A stretch of DNA of 64,000 nucleotides from Neisseria weixii (GCF_002327085.1 NZ_CP023429.1:1940383-2004382); one strand, 5' to 3'. Numbered from the stretch's first letter, positions 37,688 to 47,270 are shown. Numbers and translations: made by a program. The notes: a model not told the origin generated them from the letters alone.

Positions 37688-39667
37688 TCAAATATCCACT
37701 TCCGCCGTATCGCCTTCTGCTTCCATCCACGCGCGGCGGCTGGCGGCTTCGCCTTTGCCCATCAGCTTCACGAAAATATCGTAGGTCTCCTCGCTGCTGC
37801 CTTCGGGAATCTGCACTTGCAACAGGCGGCGGGTATCGGGGTGCATGGTGGTGTCTTTGAGCTGGTCGGGATTCATCTCGCCCAAGCCTTTGAAGCGGCT
37901 GATGGAATAAGCCGTTTCTTTGACGCCTTCTTTTTGCAGGCGTTCTAAAATGCCGTCAAGTTCGGCTTGGTCGAGCGCGTAGAATTTGCGGGCGGGTTTG
38001 GATTTGCCTTGCGCGTTCACATCCACGCGGAACAACGGCGGTTGGGCAACATAAATATGGCCGTCTGAAACCAGTTTCGGGAAATGGCGGTAAAACAGGG
38101 TCAGCAGCAACACTTGAATATGCGAGCCGTCCACATCGGCATCAGACAAAATGGCAATTTTGCCGTAGCGCAGGCCGCTTAAGTCGGGGTTGTCGTTCAC
38201 ACCGTGCGGATCGACACCGATGGCTACGGAAATATCGTGGATTTCCGCATTGCCGAAAAGTTGGTCGGGATGCACTTCAAAACTGTTCAACACTTTACCG
38301 CGCAAAGGCAGAATGGCTTGGGTGGCCTTGTCGCGCGCCAACTTGGCCGAACCGCCGGCCGAATCGCCCTCGACTAAAAACAACTCGTTTTCGCGCACGT
38401 CTTCGCTTTCGCAGTCGGTGAGTTTGCCCGGCAACACAGCCACGCCGCTGCCTTTTTTCTTCTCGATTTTTTTCACCGAACGCATACGCGCCTGCGCCTG
38501 TTTGATCGCCAATTCGGCAATTTTTTTACCGGCTTCGACGTTTTGGTTTAACCACAATTCCAAGGGATCACCCGATACGGCAGCGACCAGCTTCAACGCA
38601 TCACGGTTGGTGAGCTTGTCTTTGGTTTGACCTTGAAATTGCGGGTCAAGCACGCGCGCGCTCAGTACGAAGGCAACTTTGTTGAACACGTCATCGCTTT
38701 GCACTTTCACGCCGCGCGGCAATAAATTATGCAGCGTGATGAAGTTGTTGACGGCATTGAACACAGCCTGTTTCAAACCGGCTTCGTGCGTACCGCCCAA
38801 CGGCGTCGGAATCAGGTTGACATAGCTCTCATTGGCGCAAGTGCCTTCTTCCAGCCAAGTCAGCGCAAAGGCTGCTCCCTCGCCCACGGCAAAATCGCTG
38901 TCGTGGCCGCCTGAAATGTAGTTTTCGCTGGCAAACAGCGGCACCGCTTCCTGCGCTTCGCTGATTAAATCCATCAGGTAACTTTTCAGGCCGTTGGGGT
39001 AATGCCATGTTTGGGTTTCCGGCTCGGCTTCTCCTTTTACCGGACGCGCCAGCGACACGGTTACGCCCGGCAGCAACACGGCTTTGGCGCGCAACAGGCG
39101 TTCTAATTCGGGAATGCTGTATTGCGGCGATTCGAAATATTTGCCGTCCGGCCACACGCGCACTTCGGTGCCCGAATCTTTGACTGCACATTTGCCGATT
39201 TCGCTTAAAGGCTCAATCACGTCGCCGCCGGCAAACACGATGCGGTGGATTTTGCCTTCGCGTTTGACGGTCACTTCCAAGCGTTTCGACAACGCGTTGG
39301 TCACCGACACGCCGACACCGTGCAGGCCGCCTGAAAAGGCATAGGCACCGCCGTCTTTTTTATTAAACTTGCCGCCGGCATGCAATTGGGTAAACACCAG
39401 CTCCACTACCGGCAACCCTTCCGCCGGATGCATACCGGTCGGAATACCGCGGCCGTTGTCGCGCACGGATAAAGAACCGTCGTCGTGTATCGTCACACCG
39501 ATTTCGCTGGCGAAACCGCCCAAGGCTTCGTCGGCGGCATTGTCGATGACTTCTTGGCAGATGTGGGTCGGGCTGTCGGTGCGGGTATACATGCCCGGAC
39601 GCTCTTTCACCGGCTCCAAGCCTTTTAAGACGGTAATACTGGATTCGGAATAGTGTTTTTGAGTCAT
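37688..39667 (-). CDS. parE: DNA topoisomerase IV subunit B
   Basis: ATPase subunit that with ParC decatenates daughter chromosomes. ATG 39667 (MTQKHYSESSITVLKG) gives 659 residues. The GHKL ATPase domain shows EVIDNAADEA, DNGRGIPTGMHP and GGLHGVGVSVTNALS. The TOPRIM domain shows LVEGDSAGGSAKLARD and SDADVDGSHIQVLLL, with GLGEMNPDQLKDTTM near the end. These distinguish ParE from GyrB by length and by absence of the GyrB insert. The gene stands alone. Confidence 0.96.
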   Translation of the reverse strand: MTQKHYSESSITVLKGLEPVKERPGMYTRTDSPTHICQEVIDNAADEALGGFASEIGVTIHDDGSLSVRDNGRGIPTGMHPAEGLPVVELVFTQLHAGGKFNKKDGGAYAFSGGLHGVGVSVTNALSKRLEVTVKREGKIHRIVFAGGDVIEPLSEIGKCAVKDSGTEVRVWPDGKYFESPQYSIPELERLLRAKAVLLPGVTVSLARPVKGEAEPETQTWHYPNGLKSYLMDLISEAQEAVPLFASENYISGGHDSDFAVGEGAAFALTWLEEGTCANESYVNLIPTPLGGTHEAGLKQAVFNAVNNFITLHNLLPRGVKVQSDDVFNKVAFVLSARVLDPQFQGQTKDKLTNRDALKLVAAVSGDPLELWLNQNVEAGKKIAELAIKQAQARMRSVKKIEKKKGSGVAVLPGKLTDCESEDVRENELFLVEGDSAGGSAKLARDKATQAILPLRGKVLNSFEVHPDQLFGNAEIHDISVAIGVDPHGVNDNPDLSGLRYGKIAILSDADVDGSHIQVLLLTLFYRHFPKLVSDGHIYVAQPPLFRVDVNAQGKSKPARKFYALDQAELDGILERLQKEGVKETAYSISRFKGLGEMNPDQLKDTTMHPDTRRLLQVQIPEGSSEETYDIFVKLMGKGEAASRRAWMEAEGDTAEVDI

Positions 39668-39902
39668 GATGTTTTTTCTAAGGTAATGCATTCAGACAGG
39701 CCGTCTGAAAATGTGTTCGGTAAAGAATCGAGAATGCGCCAACAGCAAAAAGTGGGATTTTAACATGTTTCGCTCCTTTCAGACGGCCATAACGGCGATT
39801 ATGCCCTCCGCCTGAACAAAGATTAACCCGCAGCCATATTTACCCGCAAGCGGATTGATTATAGACTCAACCTACTCGCAGACTTCCAAAAGGTTATTGA
39901 AG

Positions 39903-40091
39903 ATGAAAGAATCATTGTTGGCCTTGGCCTTATCCGCTTTGATGCTGGCCGCGTGCGGCGGCGATAACGACCGTGGCCGCGACAACGACCGCAACGGCAC
40001 ACGATTCGAGCAATCCGACCGTGACGATGATGGTAATCACGACCGTAATGACTATCAGGATGATGACCGTGATGATGATGACCGCCGTTAA
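39903..40091 (+). CDS. Small lipoprotein with Asp/Arg-rich tail
   Basis: The 62-residue product has a lipoprotein signal with lipobox LAAC (Cys19) and then an almost pure run of Asp, Arg and Asn (GGDNDRGRDNDRNG to DRDDDDRR). I chose ATG 39903 because the signal peptide starts there. The tail is low-complexity and highly charged, unlike any enzyme. It might bind divalent metal or polyanions at the cell surface, but that is a guess. A strong AT-type DUS terminator follows. Confidence 0.7.
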   Translation: MKESLLALALSALMLAACGGDNDRGRDNDRNGTRFEQSDRDDDGNHDRNDYQDDDRDDDDRR

Positions 40092-40126
40092 AGTGCTTCA
40101 AACAGTTTTGCTTCAGCCCGATAAAC

Positions 40127-40170
40127 AGAGCAGATGCCGTCTGAAAACAGCTTCAGACGGCATCTGCTCT
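40127..40170. terminator. AT-DUS inverted-pair terminator
   Basis: AGAGCAGATGCCGTCTGAA pairs with its complement over about 19 bp. Unlike most terminators in the window this one is built from the ATGCCGTCTGAA dialect. It lies between the small lipoprotein gene and rppH. Confidence 0.85.
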
Positions 40171-40246
40171 TTGGTTATGGGACATTATGGGACAACTTTG
40201 CTACAAACCGGCAAGTGCTCATTCAGACGGTCTGAAAGCATTTGCC

Positions 40247-40771
40247 CTACTTCTCTTTTTGCTGCTGAATACGTTGAGCAAATTCGCCATAAGTTTCCAC
40301 ACTGCGTATAAAGCGCGATAACTCGGTAAGCGCGCCCAAATACACATCGCGTTTGAAATCAATCACTTCATCCACCGGCGCCCAATAATCGTGCCAACGC
40401 CAGCCGTCAAACTCAGGATGGTGCGTGGCGCGCAGATTGACGTCGCTCTCGCGGCCGACCAAACGCAGCAAATACCAAATCTGCTTCTGGCCGCGGTATG
40501 AACCGCGCCATTCTCGGCGCACCCAGTGCGTCGGTACATCGTAGCGCAGCCAGTCGCGCGTGCGGCCTAAAATTTTCACGTGTTGCGGCAACAGGCCCAC
40601 TTCTTCCAACAATTCGCGGTACATTGCCGTTTCCGGACTTTCGCCCGGTTTGATGCCGCCTTGCGGAAACTGCCACGAATGCTCGCGCACACGCTTGCCC
40701 CAAAATACTTGATTCTTATCGTTCGTAAGGATAATACCGACATTGGGGCGATAGCCTTCTCTGTCTAACAC
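40247..40771 (-). CDS. rppH: RNA pyrophosphohydrolase
   Basis: Removes pyrophosphate from the 5' end of mRNAs to start decay. I favour the GTG at 40771 ([15 protein letters not shown]), 174 residues, since family members begin with this sequence and AAAGGG lies just before it. An ATG at 40831 would add 20 residues of no known similarity. The Nudix box [23 protein letters not shown] and the WLRYDVP and [11 protein letters not shown] segments are typical. Confidence 0.93.
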   Translation of the reverse strand: MLDREGYRPNVGIILTNDKNQVFWGKRVREHSWQFPQGGIKPGESPETAMYRELLEEVGLLPQHVKILGRTRDWLRYDVPTHWVRREWRGSYRGQKQIWYLLRLVGRESDVNLRATHHPEFDGWRWHDYWAPVDEVIDFKRDVYLGALTELSRFIRSVETYGEFAQRIQQQKEK

Positions 40772-41107
40772 GGTCTCGCCCTTTAAAAATTTAATGTGCT
40801 GATTTTCCCACAAATCATACGGTTTTGACAAATCAACACAACATTTCCGAGGCCGTCTGAAAAAATTTTATCGTTTGCGAATAAACCCATAGCGGAAGGC
40901 ACCGTTAAAAGTGTCATTTTACCGCTTTTAAACTATTGCATTTGCAAGGTTTTTAACGTTTAATGCAAGCTTGCTGAATCAAGGACGGCACGAGGTATCT
41001 AGCGCCTGCCGCCCCACCACAGTTTCCCTTTTGTATGTGGTTTAAAGGTTAAATCCTTTGCCCACCGCTGCAATTTATTCCATTTCCCGACAAAAGGACT
41101 GTACACC

Positions 41108-42256
41108 ATGAAAAAAACTTTTCTCACCGCCTGTATCACCCTAGCACTGGCGGCCTGCGGCGGCTCTGACAAACCGGCCGAAACAACCGCGCCACAAGCC
41201 AGCGAACCACAACAAGCCGCGCCGCAATCCAGCAATCTGAATATCTACAACTGGTCTGATTATGTCGATCCGCAAACCTTGGCTGATTTTGAGAAAAACA
41301 ACAACATCAAAGTCCGCTACGACTATTACGACAGCAATGAAGCCTTGGAGGCCAAAGTACTGACCGGCAAATCTGGTTACGACTTGGTTGCCCCATCGAT
41401 TGCCAACGTCGGCCGGCAAATCAAAGCCGGCGCGTATCAAGAAATCGATAAGAGCCAGATTTCCAACTACAACAACATTGACCCCGACCTGCTCTCTCTG
41501 ATGGCCAGCGTCGACCCGGGTAACAAATATGCCGTGCCTTATTTCTGGGGCATCAACACCTTGGCGATTAATAAAGACTTGGTTGCCAAAGCTTTAGGCA
41601 GCGATGCTTTGCCTGAAAACGAATGGGATTTGGTATTCAACCCTGAATACACCGCCAAGCTGAAATCTTGCGGCATCAGCTATTTAGACAGCGCCATCGA
41701 ACAAATGCCGCTGGCCTTGAACTACATCGGCAAAGACCCGAACAGCGAAAACGCTGATGATCTCAAAGCTGCGGTAGAGATGATGAAAAAAGTGCGCGGT
41801 GACGTGAAACGATTCAGCTCTTCAGGCTACATCGATGACATGGCCAACGGCAACTTGTGTGTGGCCGTGGGTTACGGCGGCGACTTAAACATCGCCAAAA
41901 ACCGCGCCAACGAAGCCCAAAACGGTGTAAACCTGCAAGTTTTGACCCCGAAAACCGGCGTGGGCATTTGGATCGATTCCTTCATGATTCCGCGTGATGC
42001 CCAAAACGTCGCCAATGCGCACAAATACATCAACTACACGCTCGACCCGAAAGTGGCGGCGAAAAACGGTACATTCGTTACCTACGCTCCTGCCAGCCAA
42101 CCGGCGCGCAAATTGATGGATGCCAAGCTTTCGGAAGATCCGTCTATTTTCCCGAGCAAAGAAGTGATGGACAAGAGCTTCGTGATTTCACCGAAACCGC
42201 CTGAAACCAGCAAATTAAGCGTGCGTTTGTGGCAAGGTTTGAAAGCCGGCCAATAA
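41108..42256 (+). CDS. Polyamine ABC transporter substrate-binding lipoprotein (PotD/PotF type)
   Basis: Captures putrescine or spermidine for an ABC importer. The 382-residue product has a lipoprotein signal with lipobox LAAC (Cys18), a Gln/Pro/Ala-rich spacer, then the PotD/F fold beginning LNIYNWSDYVDPQTLADFE. Ligand-pocket residues such as the Trp-Ser-Asp pair in YNWSDY and the Trp of PYFWGINTLAIN are kept. The permease and ATPase genes are not adjacent, as is common for neisserial potD copies. Confidence 0.9.
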   Translation: MKKTFLTACITLALAACGGSDKPAETTAPQASEPQQAAPQSSNLNIYNWSDYVDPQTLADFEKNNNIKVRYDYYDSNEALEAKVLTGKSGYDLVAPSIANVGRQIKAGAYQEIDKSQISNYNNIDPDLLSLMASVDPGNKYAVPYFWGINTLAINKDLVAKALGSDALPENEWDLVFNPEYTAKLKSCGISYLDSAIEQMPLALNYIGKDPNSENADDLKAAVEMMKKVRGDVKRFSSSGYIDDMANGNLCVAVGYGGDLNIAKNRANEAQNGVNLQVLTPKTGVGIWIDSFMIPRDAQNVANAHKYINYTLDPKVAAKNGTFVTYAPASQPARKLMDAKLSEDPSIFPSKEVMDKSFVISPKPPETSKLSVRLWQGLKAGQ

Positions 42257-42271
42257 ATTGAGATTTTAATA

Positions 42272-42310
42272 AAAAGGCCGCCTGAAACATTGTGTTTCAG
42301 ACGGCCTTTT
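42272..42310 (+). terminator. DUS-pair terminator of the polyamine-binding gene
   Basis: AAAAAGGCCGCCTGAAACA pairs with TGTTTCAGACGGCCTTTT. The left half has one variant base. Confidence 0.8.
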
Positions 42311-42342
42311 CGTTTAACAATCAAAAATCAAAACCAATAGCT

Positions 42343-42484
42343 GAGGCCTTTGTCAAACTTCAGAGTTGAGCACAGTTCAAAGTTAGAGCAGCACAGAAAG
42401 CGCAGACATATCATCTAGATAGGCAAGCCTTCGGCAGGGTATAACGAAGAAATGTGTCAAAGATGGGGGTTTTGCAAAGGTCTC
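42343..42484 (-). repeat. MITE-like element, family 1 copy 1 (142 bp)
   Basis: The ends GAGGCCTTTGTCAAACTT and TTTTGCAAAGGTCTC are inverted. The reverse complement matches 49133-49273 along its whole length, for example GCTTGCCTATCT, GATGATATGTC and GCGCTTTCTGT blocks. The ends are like those of the IS1106-like element. No coding capacity. Confidence 0.8.
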
Positions 42485-42506
42485 GGACTAGCTTTTTCAG
42501 ACACCC

Positions 42507-44168
42507 TTACATTGCGCCGTAATTCGGCCCGCTTGCCCCTTCCGGACAATTCCATACGATATTTTGCGTCGGGTCTTTAATATCACAGGTTTTGCAATGT
42601 ACACAGTTGGATGCGTTGATTTGCAATTGCGGTGCGCCGTTTTCTTCCACGATTTCATACACCGCCGCCGGACAATAACGCGTTTCCGGTGAAGCATATT
42701 CTTTGTGATTGATGTCGATCATCACTTGCGGATTTTTCAAGGTCAGATGGCTCGGCTGGTTTTCTTCGTGCGCGATGTTGGCCAGAAACACGCTGCTCAA
42801 GCGGTCGAAGGTCAACACGCCGTCGGGTTTCGGATAAACAATCGGTTTGCACGCAGCGGCTTTTTTCAGTTGGTCGTGGTCTTTGCCGTGGTGTTTAAAG
42901 GTAAACGGCAGACGGCCTTTGAAAAACAATTGCTCCATCCCGGTGTACATCACGCCGAACAGTAAGCCCCATTGGAATGAGGGGCGCACATTACGCGCGG
43001 CATAAAGCTCAGTATGCGCCCAGCTTTGATCGAACAAGGCACGGTATTGCACTGCCTCTTTACCCTGTTCTACGTTTTCTACCTCTTCCAGATTATCCAA
43101 AATCGGGAACACGGCTTCAGCAGCCAGCAAGCCTGATTTCATGGCGGTATGAATGCCTTTAATGCGCGGCATGTTTAAGAAACCGGCTGCATCGCCAACC
43201 AATGCGCCACCGTTAAACGAGAGCTTCGGAATGCTTTGATAACCGCCCTCAACCAAGGCGCGCGCGCCGTATTCGATGCGGCGGCCGCCGGCAAAGGTGT
43301 CGCGAATCGCCGGGTGTGTTTTGAAACGTTGGAATTCTTCAAACGGCGACAGATAGGGATTTTGGTAATCCAAGCCGACCACGAAACCGACGGCAACTTT
43401 ATTGTCGTCTAAATGATAAAGGAACGACCCACCGTAAGTTTGGGTGTCGAGTGGCCAACCGCTGCTGTGCAACACCAAGCCTTGTTGGTGTTTTTCAGGT
43501 GCGACTTCCCAAATTTCTTTAATGCCGATGCCGTAGGTTTGCGCATCGCAGGCTTTATCGAGACCGAAACGCTTAATGATTTGTTCACTCAATGAGCCAC
43601 GGCAACCTTCGGCAAACAGCGTTTGCTGTGCCCAAAGTTCCATGCCCGGCTGGAAATTATCGGTCGGCTCACCGTCTTTACCCACGCCCATGTTGCCGGT
43701 GGCAATGCCTTTCACCGAACCGTCGGCATGATAGAGAATTTCCGACACGGCAAAGCCCGGGTAGATTTCTACGCCGAGTTCTTCAGCCTGCTCGCCTAAC
43801 CAGCGCACCAATTCACCCAAGCTGATGATGTAATTGCCGTGATTGTCGAAATTGGGGGTAACCGGCAGCGGAATAGCGTGTTTTTCGGTCAAGAATAACA
43901 CTTTGTCTCGCGTCACTTCCACCCGCAACGGTGCGCCGCGCTCTTTCCAATCAGGCAGCAATTCTGATAAGGCAATCGGGTCAATCACCGCGCCGGATAA
44001 GGTATGCGCACCCAATTCGGACGCTTTTTCCACCACACACACGCTGATTTCGCGCCCGGCGGCTTGGGCAAGCTGCTTGAGTTTGATGGCGGCCGACAAT
44101 CCTGCCGGACCTGCACCTACAATCACAACATCGTATTGCATACTGTCGCGTTCAATGGTTTCTATCAT
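42507..44168 (-). CDS. Electron transfer flavoprotein-ubiquinone oxidoreductase
   Basis: Passes electrons from reduced ETF to quinone at the inner membrane. The 553-residue protein has an N-terminal FAD fold (YDVVIVGAGPAGLSAAIKLK), central quinone-binding and FAD domains (GFLNMPRIKGIHTAMKSG) and a C-terminal [4Fe-4S] segment CVHCKTCDIKDPTQNIVWNCPEG. It is 95-100% of the usual length. ETF alpha and beta genes are not in the window. Confidence 0.95.
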   Translation of the reverse strand: MIETIERDSMQYDVVIVGAGPAGLSAAIKLKQLAQAAGREISVCVVEKASELGAHTLSGAVIDPIALSELLPDWKERGAPLRVEVTRDKVLFLTEKHAIPLPVTPNFDNHGNYIISLGELVRWLGEQAEELGVEIYPGFAVSEILYHADGSVKGIATGNMGVGKDGEPTDNFQPGMELWAQQTLFAEGCRGSLSEQIIKRFGLDKACDAQTYGIGIKEIWEVAPEKHQQGLVLHSSGWPLDTQTYGGSFLYHLDDNKVAVGFVVGLDYQNPYLSPFEEFQRFKTHPAIRDTFAGGRRIEYGARALVEGGYQSIPKLSFNGGALVGDAAGFLNMPRIKGIHTAMKSGLLAAEAVFPILDNLEEVENVEQGKEAVQYRALFDQSWAHTELYAARNVRPSFQWGLLFGVMYTGMEQLFFKGRLPFTFKHHGKDHDQLKKAAACKPIVYPKPDGVLTFDRLSSVFLANIAHEENQPSHLTLKNPQVMIDINHKEYASPETRYCPAAVYEIVEENGAPQLQINASNCVHCKTCDIKDPTQNIVWNCPEGASGPNYGAM

Positions 44169-44244
44169 GGTTGATTCCTGATTTTAGATTGTATATAGAT
44201 TTTTAATATATTATACAGTCGTATCATATTGTTACCAAACGTTA

Positions 44245-44286
44245 CAAGGCCGTCTGAAAACACGGAACGGTTTTAGACGGCCTTGT
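44245..44286 (-). terminator. DUS-pair terminator of znuA
   Basis: ACAAGGCCGTCTGAAAAC pairs with GTTTTAGACGGCCTTGT, right half one base off the DUS. Confidence 0.75.
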
Positions 44287-44306
44287 CTTATTACGTTATC
44301 AAGCCA

Positions 44307-45212
44307 TTATTTTTTCATGGCATCGGTCATGATTTTGACGTTGTAGCGGTACATGCCGACATAAGTGTTGGCAGGCGCGTTGCCCAAGGCATCGGAATAC
44401 AAGTGACCGCTGGCTTTCACGCCGGTTTCTTTGGCGATGCGGTCAATCATGCGCGTGTCTTTGATGTTTTCGGTGAACACGGCTTTAATGCCTTCTCGTT
44501 TGATTTGGCGGATAATCGAAGCCACCGCTTTGGCCGATGGTTCTGCCGCACTGCTCACGCCTTGCGGGGCGATGAAATTGACGTTGTAACGTTTGGCCAT
44601 ATAGGCAAATGCGTTATGACCGGTCAACACTTTGCGTTTACCGGCCGGCACACTGTTAAACGCGGCTTGGGTGTCGCTGTGTAATTTTTTCAGTTGGTTT
44701 TGATAAGCAGTTAAACGTTGCTCGTAATAGGCTTTACCGGCCGGATCGGCTTTAACCAGTGCCTCGGAAACGTTTTTCGCGTATGTCACCATCAATACAG
44801 GGTCGGTCCAAACATGCGGATCGAATTCGCCGTGGTCATGGTGGTGGCCATCACCCTCACCGTGATGATGATGGCCGCCTTCCTGTGCTTTCAATGGCTG
44901 AATGCCTTTGGCCGCTTCGGCAAACGGTACTTTGCTCTGCTGCACGGCGCGATGCACATCAGCACCTTCCAAACCCAAGCCGTTGAGCAATACCAGTTTC
45001 GCCGAACGGATTTTTTTTACGTCGCCGCTGGTCATGTGATAAGCATGCGAATCTTGGTTAGGGCCGACCAAATTAGTCACCGCCACACGCTCGCCGCCAA
45101 CCTGCTTGGCCACATCACCCAAAATGCTGAAGCTGGCCACCACCGGCAAAGGCGCCGCATAAGCCGCACCGGACAACAACGCCGCAAACACACCCAATTT
45201 CCATTGTTTCAT
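44307..45212 (-). CDS. znuA: Zinc ABC transporter substrate-binding protein
   Basis: Periplasmic zinc-capturing protein of the ZnuABC importer (cluster A-I). The 301 residues begin with a Sec signal (MKQWKLGVFAALLSGAAYA). A His-rich loop (GGHHHHGEGDGHHHDHGEFDPH) and the metal-site His residues in DSHAYHM, DPHVWTD and GHNAF favour zinc over manganese. Order znuC-znuB-znuA on the minus strand makes it the last gene of the operon. A candidate Zur site lies upstream of the operon. Confidence 0.93.
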   Translation of the reverse strand: MKQWKLGVFAALLSGAAYAAPLPVVASFSILGDVAKQVGGERVAVTNLVGPNQDSHAYHMTSGDVKKIRSAKLVLLNGLGLEGADVHRAVQQSKVPFAEAAKGIQPLKAQEGGHHHHGEGDGHHHDHGEFDPHVWTDPVLMVTYAKNVSEALVKADPAGKAYYEQRLTAYQNQLKKLHSDTQAAFNSVPAGKRKVLTGHNAFAYMAKRYNVNFIAPQGVSSAAEPSAKAVASIIRQIKREGIKAVFTENIKDTRMIDRIAKETGVKASGHLYSDALGNAPANTYVGMYRYNVKIMTDAMKK

Positions 45213-45294
45213 GTTTTATTCCTTTTGATATAACGTAACATTTCAACCATTTTAAAACAGCCTGCCCGGTTAGACAAGCAGGCCGTCTGAAAAT

Positions 45295-46170
45295 TTAACC
45301 GACTTTGTGGCGGCGGCGTTTGAGCCATTTGGTTAGCACACCACCCTCCCAGCCGAACACCACCGAGAACGCATACAACACGCCGCAGCACAAAATAATC
45401 GCCGGCCCCGACGGGATTTCGATGTGATAAGAAAACAGCAAACCGGCAAAACCGCACAGCAGCGCAATCAAAGCCGCCATCGAAATCATCATGCCCATGC
45501 TTTTCGCCCACAACCGCGAGGTAATCGCCGGCAACATCATCAGGCCGACCGACATCAGCGTGCCGAGCGCTTGGAAACCGGCGACCATGTTCATCACCAC
45601 CAGCACCAAAAACAGCACATGCCAAAAGCCGCCCTTGCCGTTGACCGCCTTTAAAAACAGCGGGTCAATGCTTTCCAACACCAGAGGCCGGTAAATCACC
45701 GCCAACGCCAGCGCGGTAATCGACGCAGCTGCCGCAATCAGCGTCAAAGCAGCCACGTCCACAGCCAACACCGAGCCGAACAGCAAATGCAGCAAATCGA
45801 CGCTGTCGCCGTTTTTACTCACCAACACTACGCCGATGGCCAAGCTGCTTAAGTAAAAAGCCGCAAAGTTGGCATCTTCTTTCAGTGTGGTAAAGCGGCT
45901 TACCAACCCGGCCAGCAAAGCCATCAGCAAACCGGCCACAAAGCCGCCGATGCTCATTGCAGGCAGGCTCAATCCGGCAAACATATAGCCGATCGCCGCA
46001 CCGGGCAACACGGCATGACCCAAGGCATCGCCGACCAAACTCATGCGGCGCATCACCAAAAACACGCCTACCGGCGCGGCGCTCAAAGCCAAGCAGAAAA
46101 CCGATGCCAGCGCATAGCGCATGAAATCGAATTCGACAAAAGGCTTGATGAATAATTCTTGAATATTCAT
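45295..46170 (-). CDS. znuB: Zinc ABC transporter permease
   Basis: Inner membrane permease of the ABC-3 family, 291 residues with about eight hydrophobic helices. The segment GDALGHAVLPGAAIGYMFAG matches the family loop that contacts the ATPase. It starts 213 bases downstream of znuC with a DUS terminator and a Correia-like element in between, so its expression may be partly uncoupled from znuC. Confidence 0.93.
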   Translation of the reverse strand: MNIQELFIKPFVEFDFMRYALASVFCLALSAAPVGVFLVMRRMSLVGDALGHAVLPGAAIGYMFAGLSLPAMSIGGFVAGLLMALLAGLVSRFTTLKEDANFAAFYLSSLAIGVVLVSKNGDSVDLLHLLFGSVLAVDVAALTLIAAAASITALALAVIYRPLVLESIDPLFLKAVNGKGGFWHVLFLVLVVMNMVAGFQALGTLMSVGLMMLPAITSRLWAKSMGMMISMAALIALLCGFAGLLFSYHIEIPSGPAIILCCGVLYAFSVVFGWEGGVLTKWLKRRRHKVG

Positions 46171-46186
46171 GATGGATTTCTATGAT

Positions 46187-46220
46187 AGGCCGTCTGAACA
46201 TTGATGTTTTCAGACGGCCT
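46187..46220 (-). terminator. DUS pair inside the znu operon
   Basis: ATAGGCCGTCTGAACA and TTTTCAGACGGCCTGA form a stem between znuC and znuB. It could act as an internal terminator or attenuator. Confidence 0.6.
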
Positions 46221-46252
46221 GAATATTGAGATAGGGTTTCAAACGTTTGATT

Positions 46253-46360
46253 TATAGTCGTTTAAAATAGAAATAAAACAAGCTGGCAATGGCTGCCGTA
46301 TACGTCCGGTACATAAGGGAGCTAGGTAACGCTGTATTATTTTTATTTTAAACGACTATA
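46253..46360. repeat. Correia-like element, 108 bp
   Basis: The ends TATAGTCGTTTAAAATAG and the complement TATTTTAAACGACTATA are inverted and start with TATAG like Correia repeat-enclosed elements. The length is also that of the short Correia class. The inner sequence (CGTATACGTCCGG) differs from the standard element. Such elements can carry promoters and IHF sites. Here it sits between znuC and znuB. Confidence 0.7.
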
Positions 46361-46383
46361 TTTATTTGAGGCCGTCTGAAACA

Positions 46384-47109
46384 TTATGCCTCGCACCAAT
46401 CGGCCGGTTCTTGCTGCTGCATAGCGGCGTTGGCTTGCAGCAAATATTCATCGGCCAACACGCTTTCCGTGGCACCGGCGGCAATTTTTTCCCGCGCAAT
46501 CAGCAAGGTTTCAGGAAAATACGCGCGCACTTGTTCATAATCGTGCAACACCGCAATCACCGCTTGGCCGCTTTGCTGACAGCGGCGCAATACGTCCAAC
46601 AAGGCATAAGTGGTGCGGGCATCGATGTGGTTAAACGGCTCGTCCAGCAGCAAAAATTTGGCATTTTGCGCCAACATGCGGGCAAACAACACGCGCTGGA
46701 ATTGGCCGTTGGACAAATGCGCGATGCTGCGGCGGGCAAACTCCTGCATTTCCACGCGCTCGAGCGCCTCATACACCCGTTTGCGCTGCGCTGCGTTTAC
46801 CCGGCCGAAAAATCCGATTTCATACCACAAGCCCATCGCCGCCAATTCAAACACGGTCATCGGCTGCGTGCGGTCAACTTCGGCCTGCTGCGGCAGATAA
46901 GCGATGTCTTTGCGCTGTAAACCCGCCCAATATACTGCGCCGGTTTCTGCTTTTTCCAAACCCATTACTGCTTTCAACAGCGTAGATTTGCCTGCACCAT
47001 TGGGGCCGAAAACCGCCCACATGCCGTTATCGGGAAACTCCATCGACACATGATGCACCGCCGGACGGCGTTGATAGCTGACAGTTAAATTATCGACGAC
47101 AATACTCAT
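46384..47109 (-). CDS. znuC: Zinc ABC transporter ATPase
   Basis: ATPase of the zinc importer, 241 residues from ATG 47109 (MSIVVDNLTVSYQRRP). Walker A is GPNGAGKST, the signature is LSNGQFQRVLFARML (a Q-for-G variant of LSGGQ), and Walker B is KFLLLDEPFNHID. The ATG overlaps the TGA of a 33-codon upstream ORF (ATGA), so its translation may be coupled to that ORF. First large gene of the znuCBA operon. Confidence 0.93.
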   Translation of the reverse strand: MSIVVDNLTVSYQRRPAVHHVSMEFPDNGMWAVFGPNGAGKSTLLKAVMGLEKAETGAVYWAGLQRKDIAYLPQQAEVDRTQPMTVFELAAMGLWYEIGFFGRVNAAQRKRVYEALERVEMQEFARRSIAHLSNGQFQRVLFARMLAQNAKFLLLDEPFNHIDARTTYALLDVLRRCQQSGQAVIAVLHDYEQVRAYFPETLLIAREKIAAGATESVLADEYLLQANAAMQQQEPADWCEA

Positions 47110-47207
47110 GTACCGACCGCCCAAAAATAAATGCCCCACAGTGCGCCGAGTGCGGCCAGCGCAATCAGCAACCGTTGGAACAATCCGGTTAATAAAATCG
47201 AATTCAT
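47106..47207 (-). CDS. 33-residue membrane ORF overlapping znuC start
   Basis: ATG 47207 opens MNSILLTGLFQRLLIALAAL to WAVGT, a single helix of about 22 residues. Its TGA overlaps the znuC ATG in the sequence ATGA, a classic coupling signal. It is downstream of the candidate Zur site. No family is known to me. It could be a small regulator or subunit of the zinc importer, or a leader ORF that only sets znuC translation. Confidence 0.5.
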   Translation of the reverse strand: MNSILLTGLFQRLLIALAALGALWGIYFWAVGT

Positions 47208-47270
47208 GGCCAACCCAATGTTTTCAGGCGGCCTCTGACAGGCCGTCTGAAATAAATAGAAAGTTGTTAA

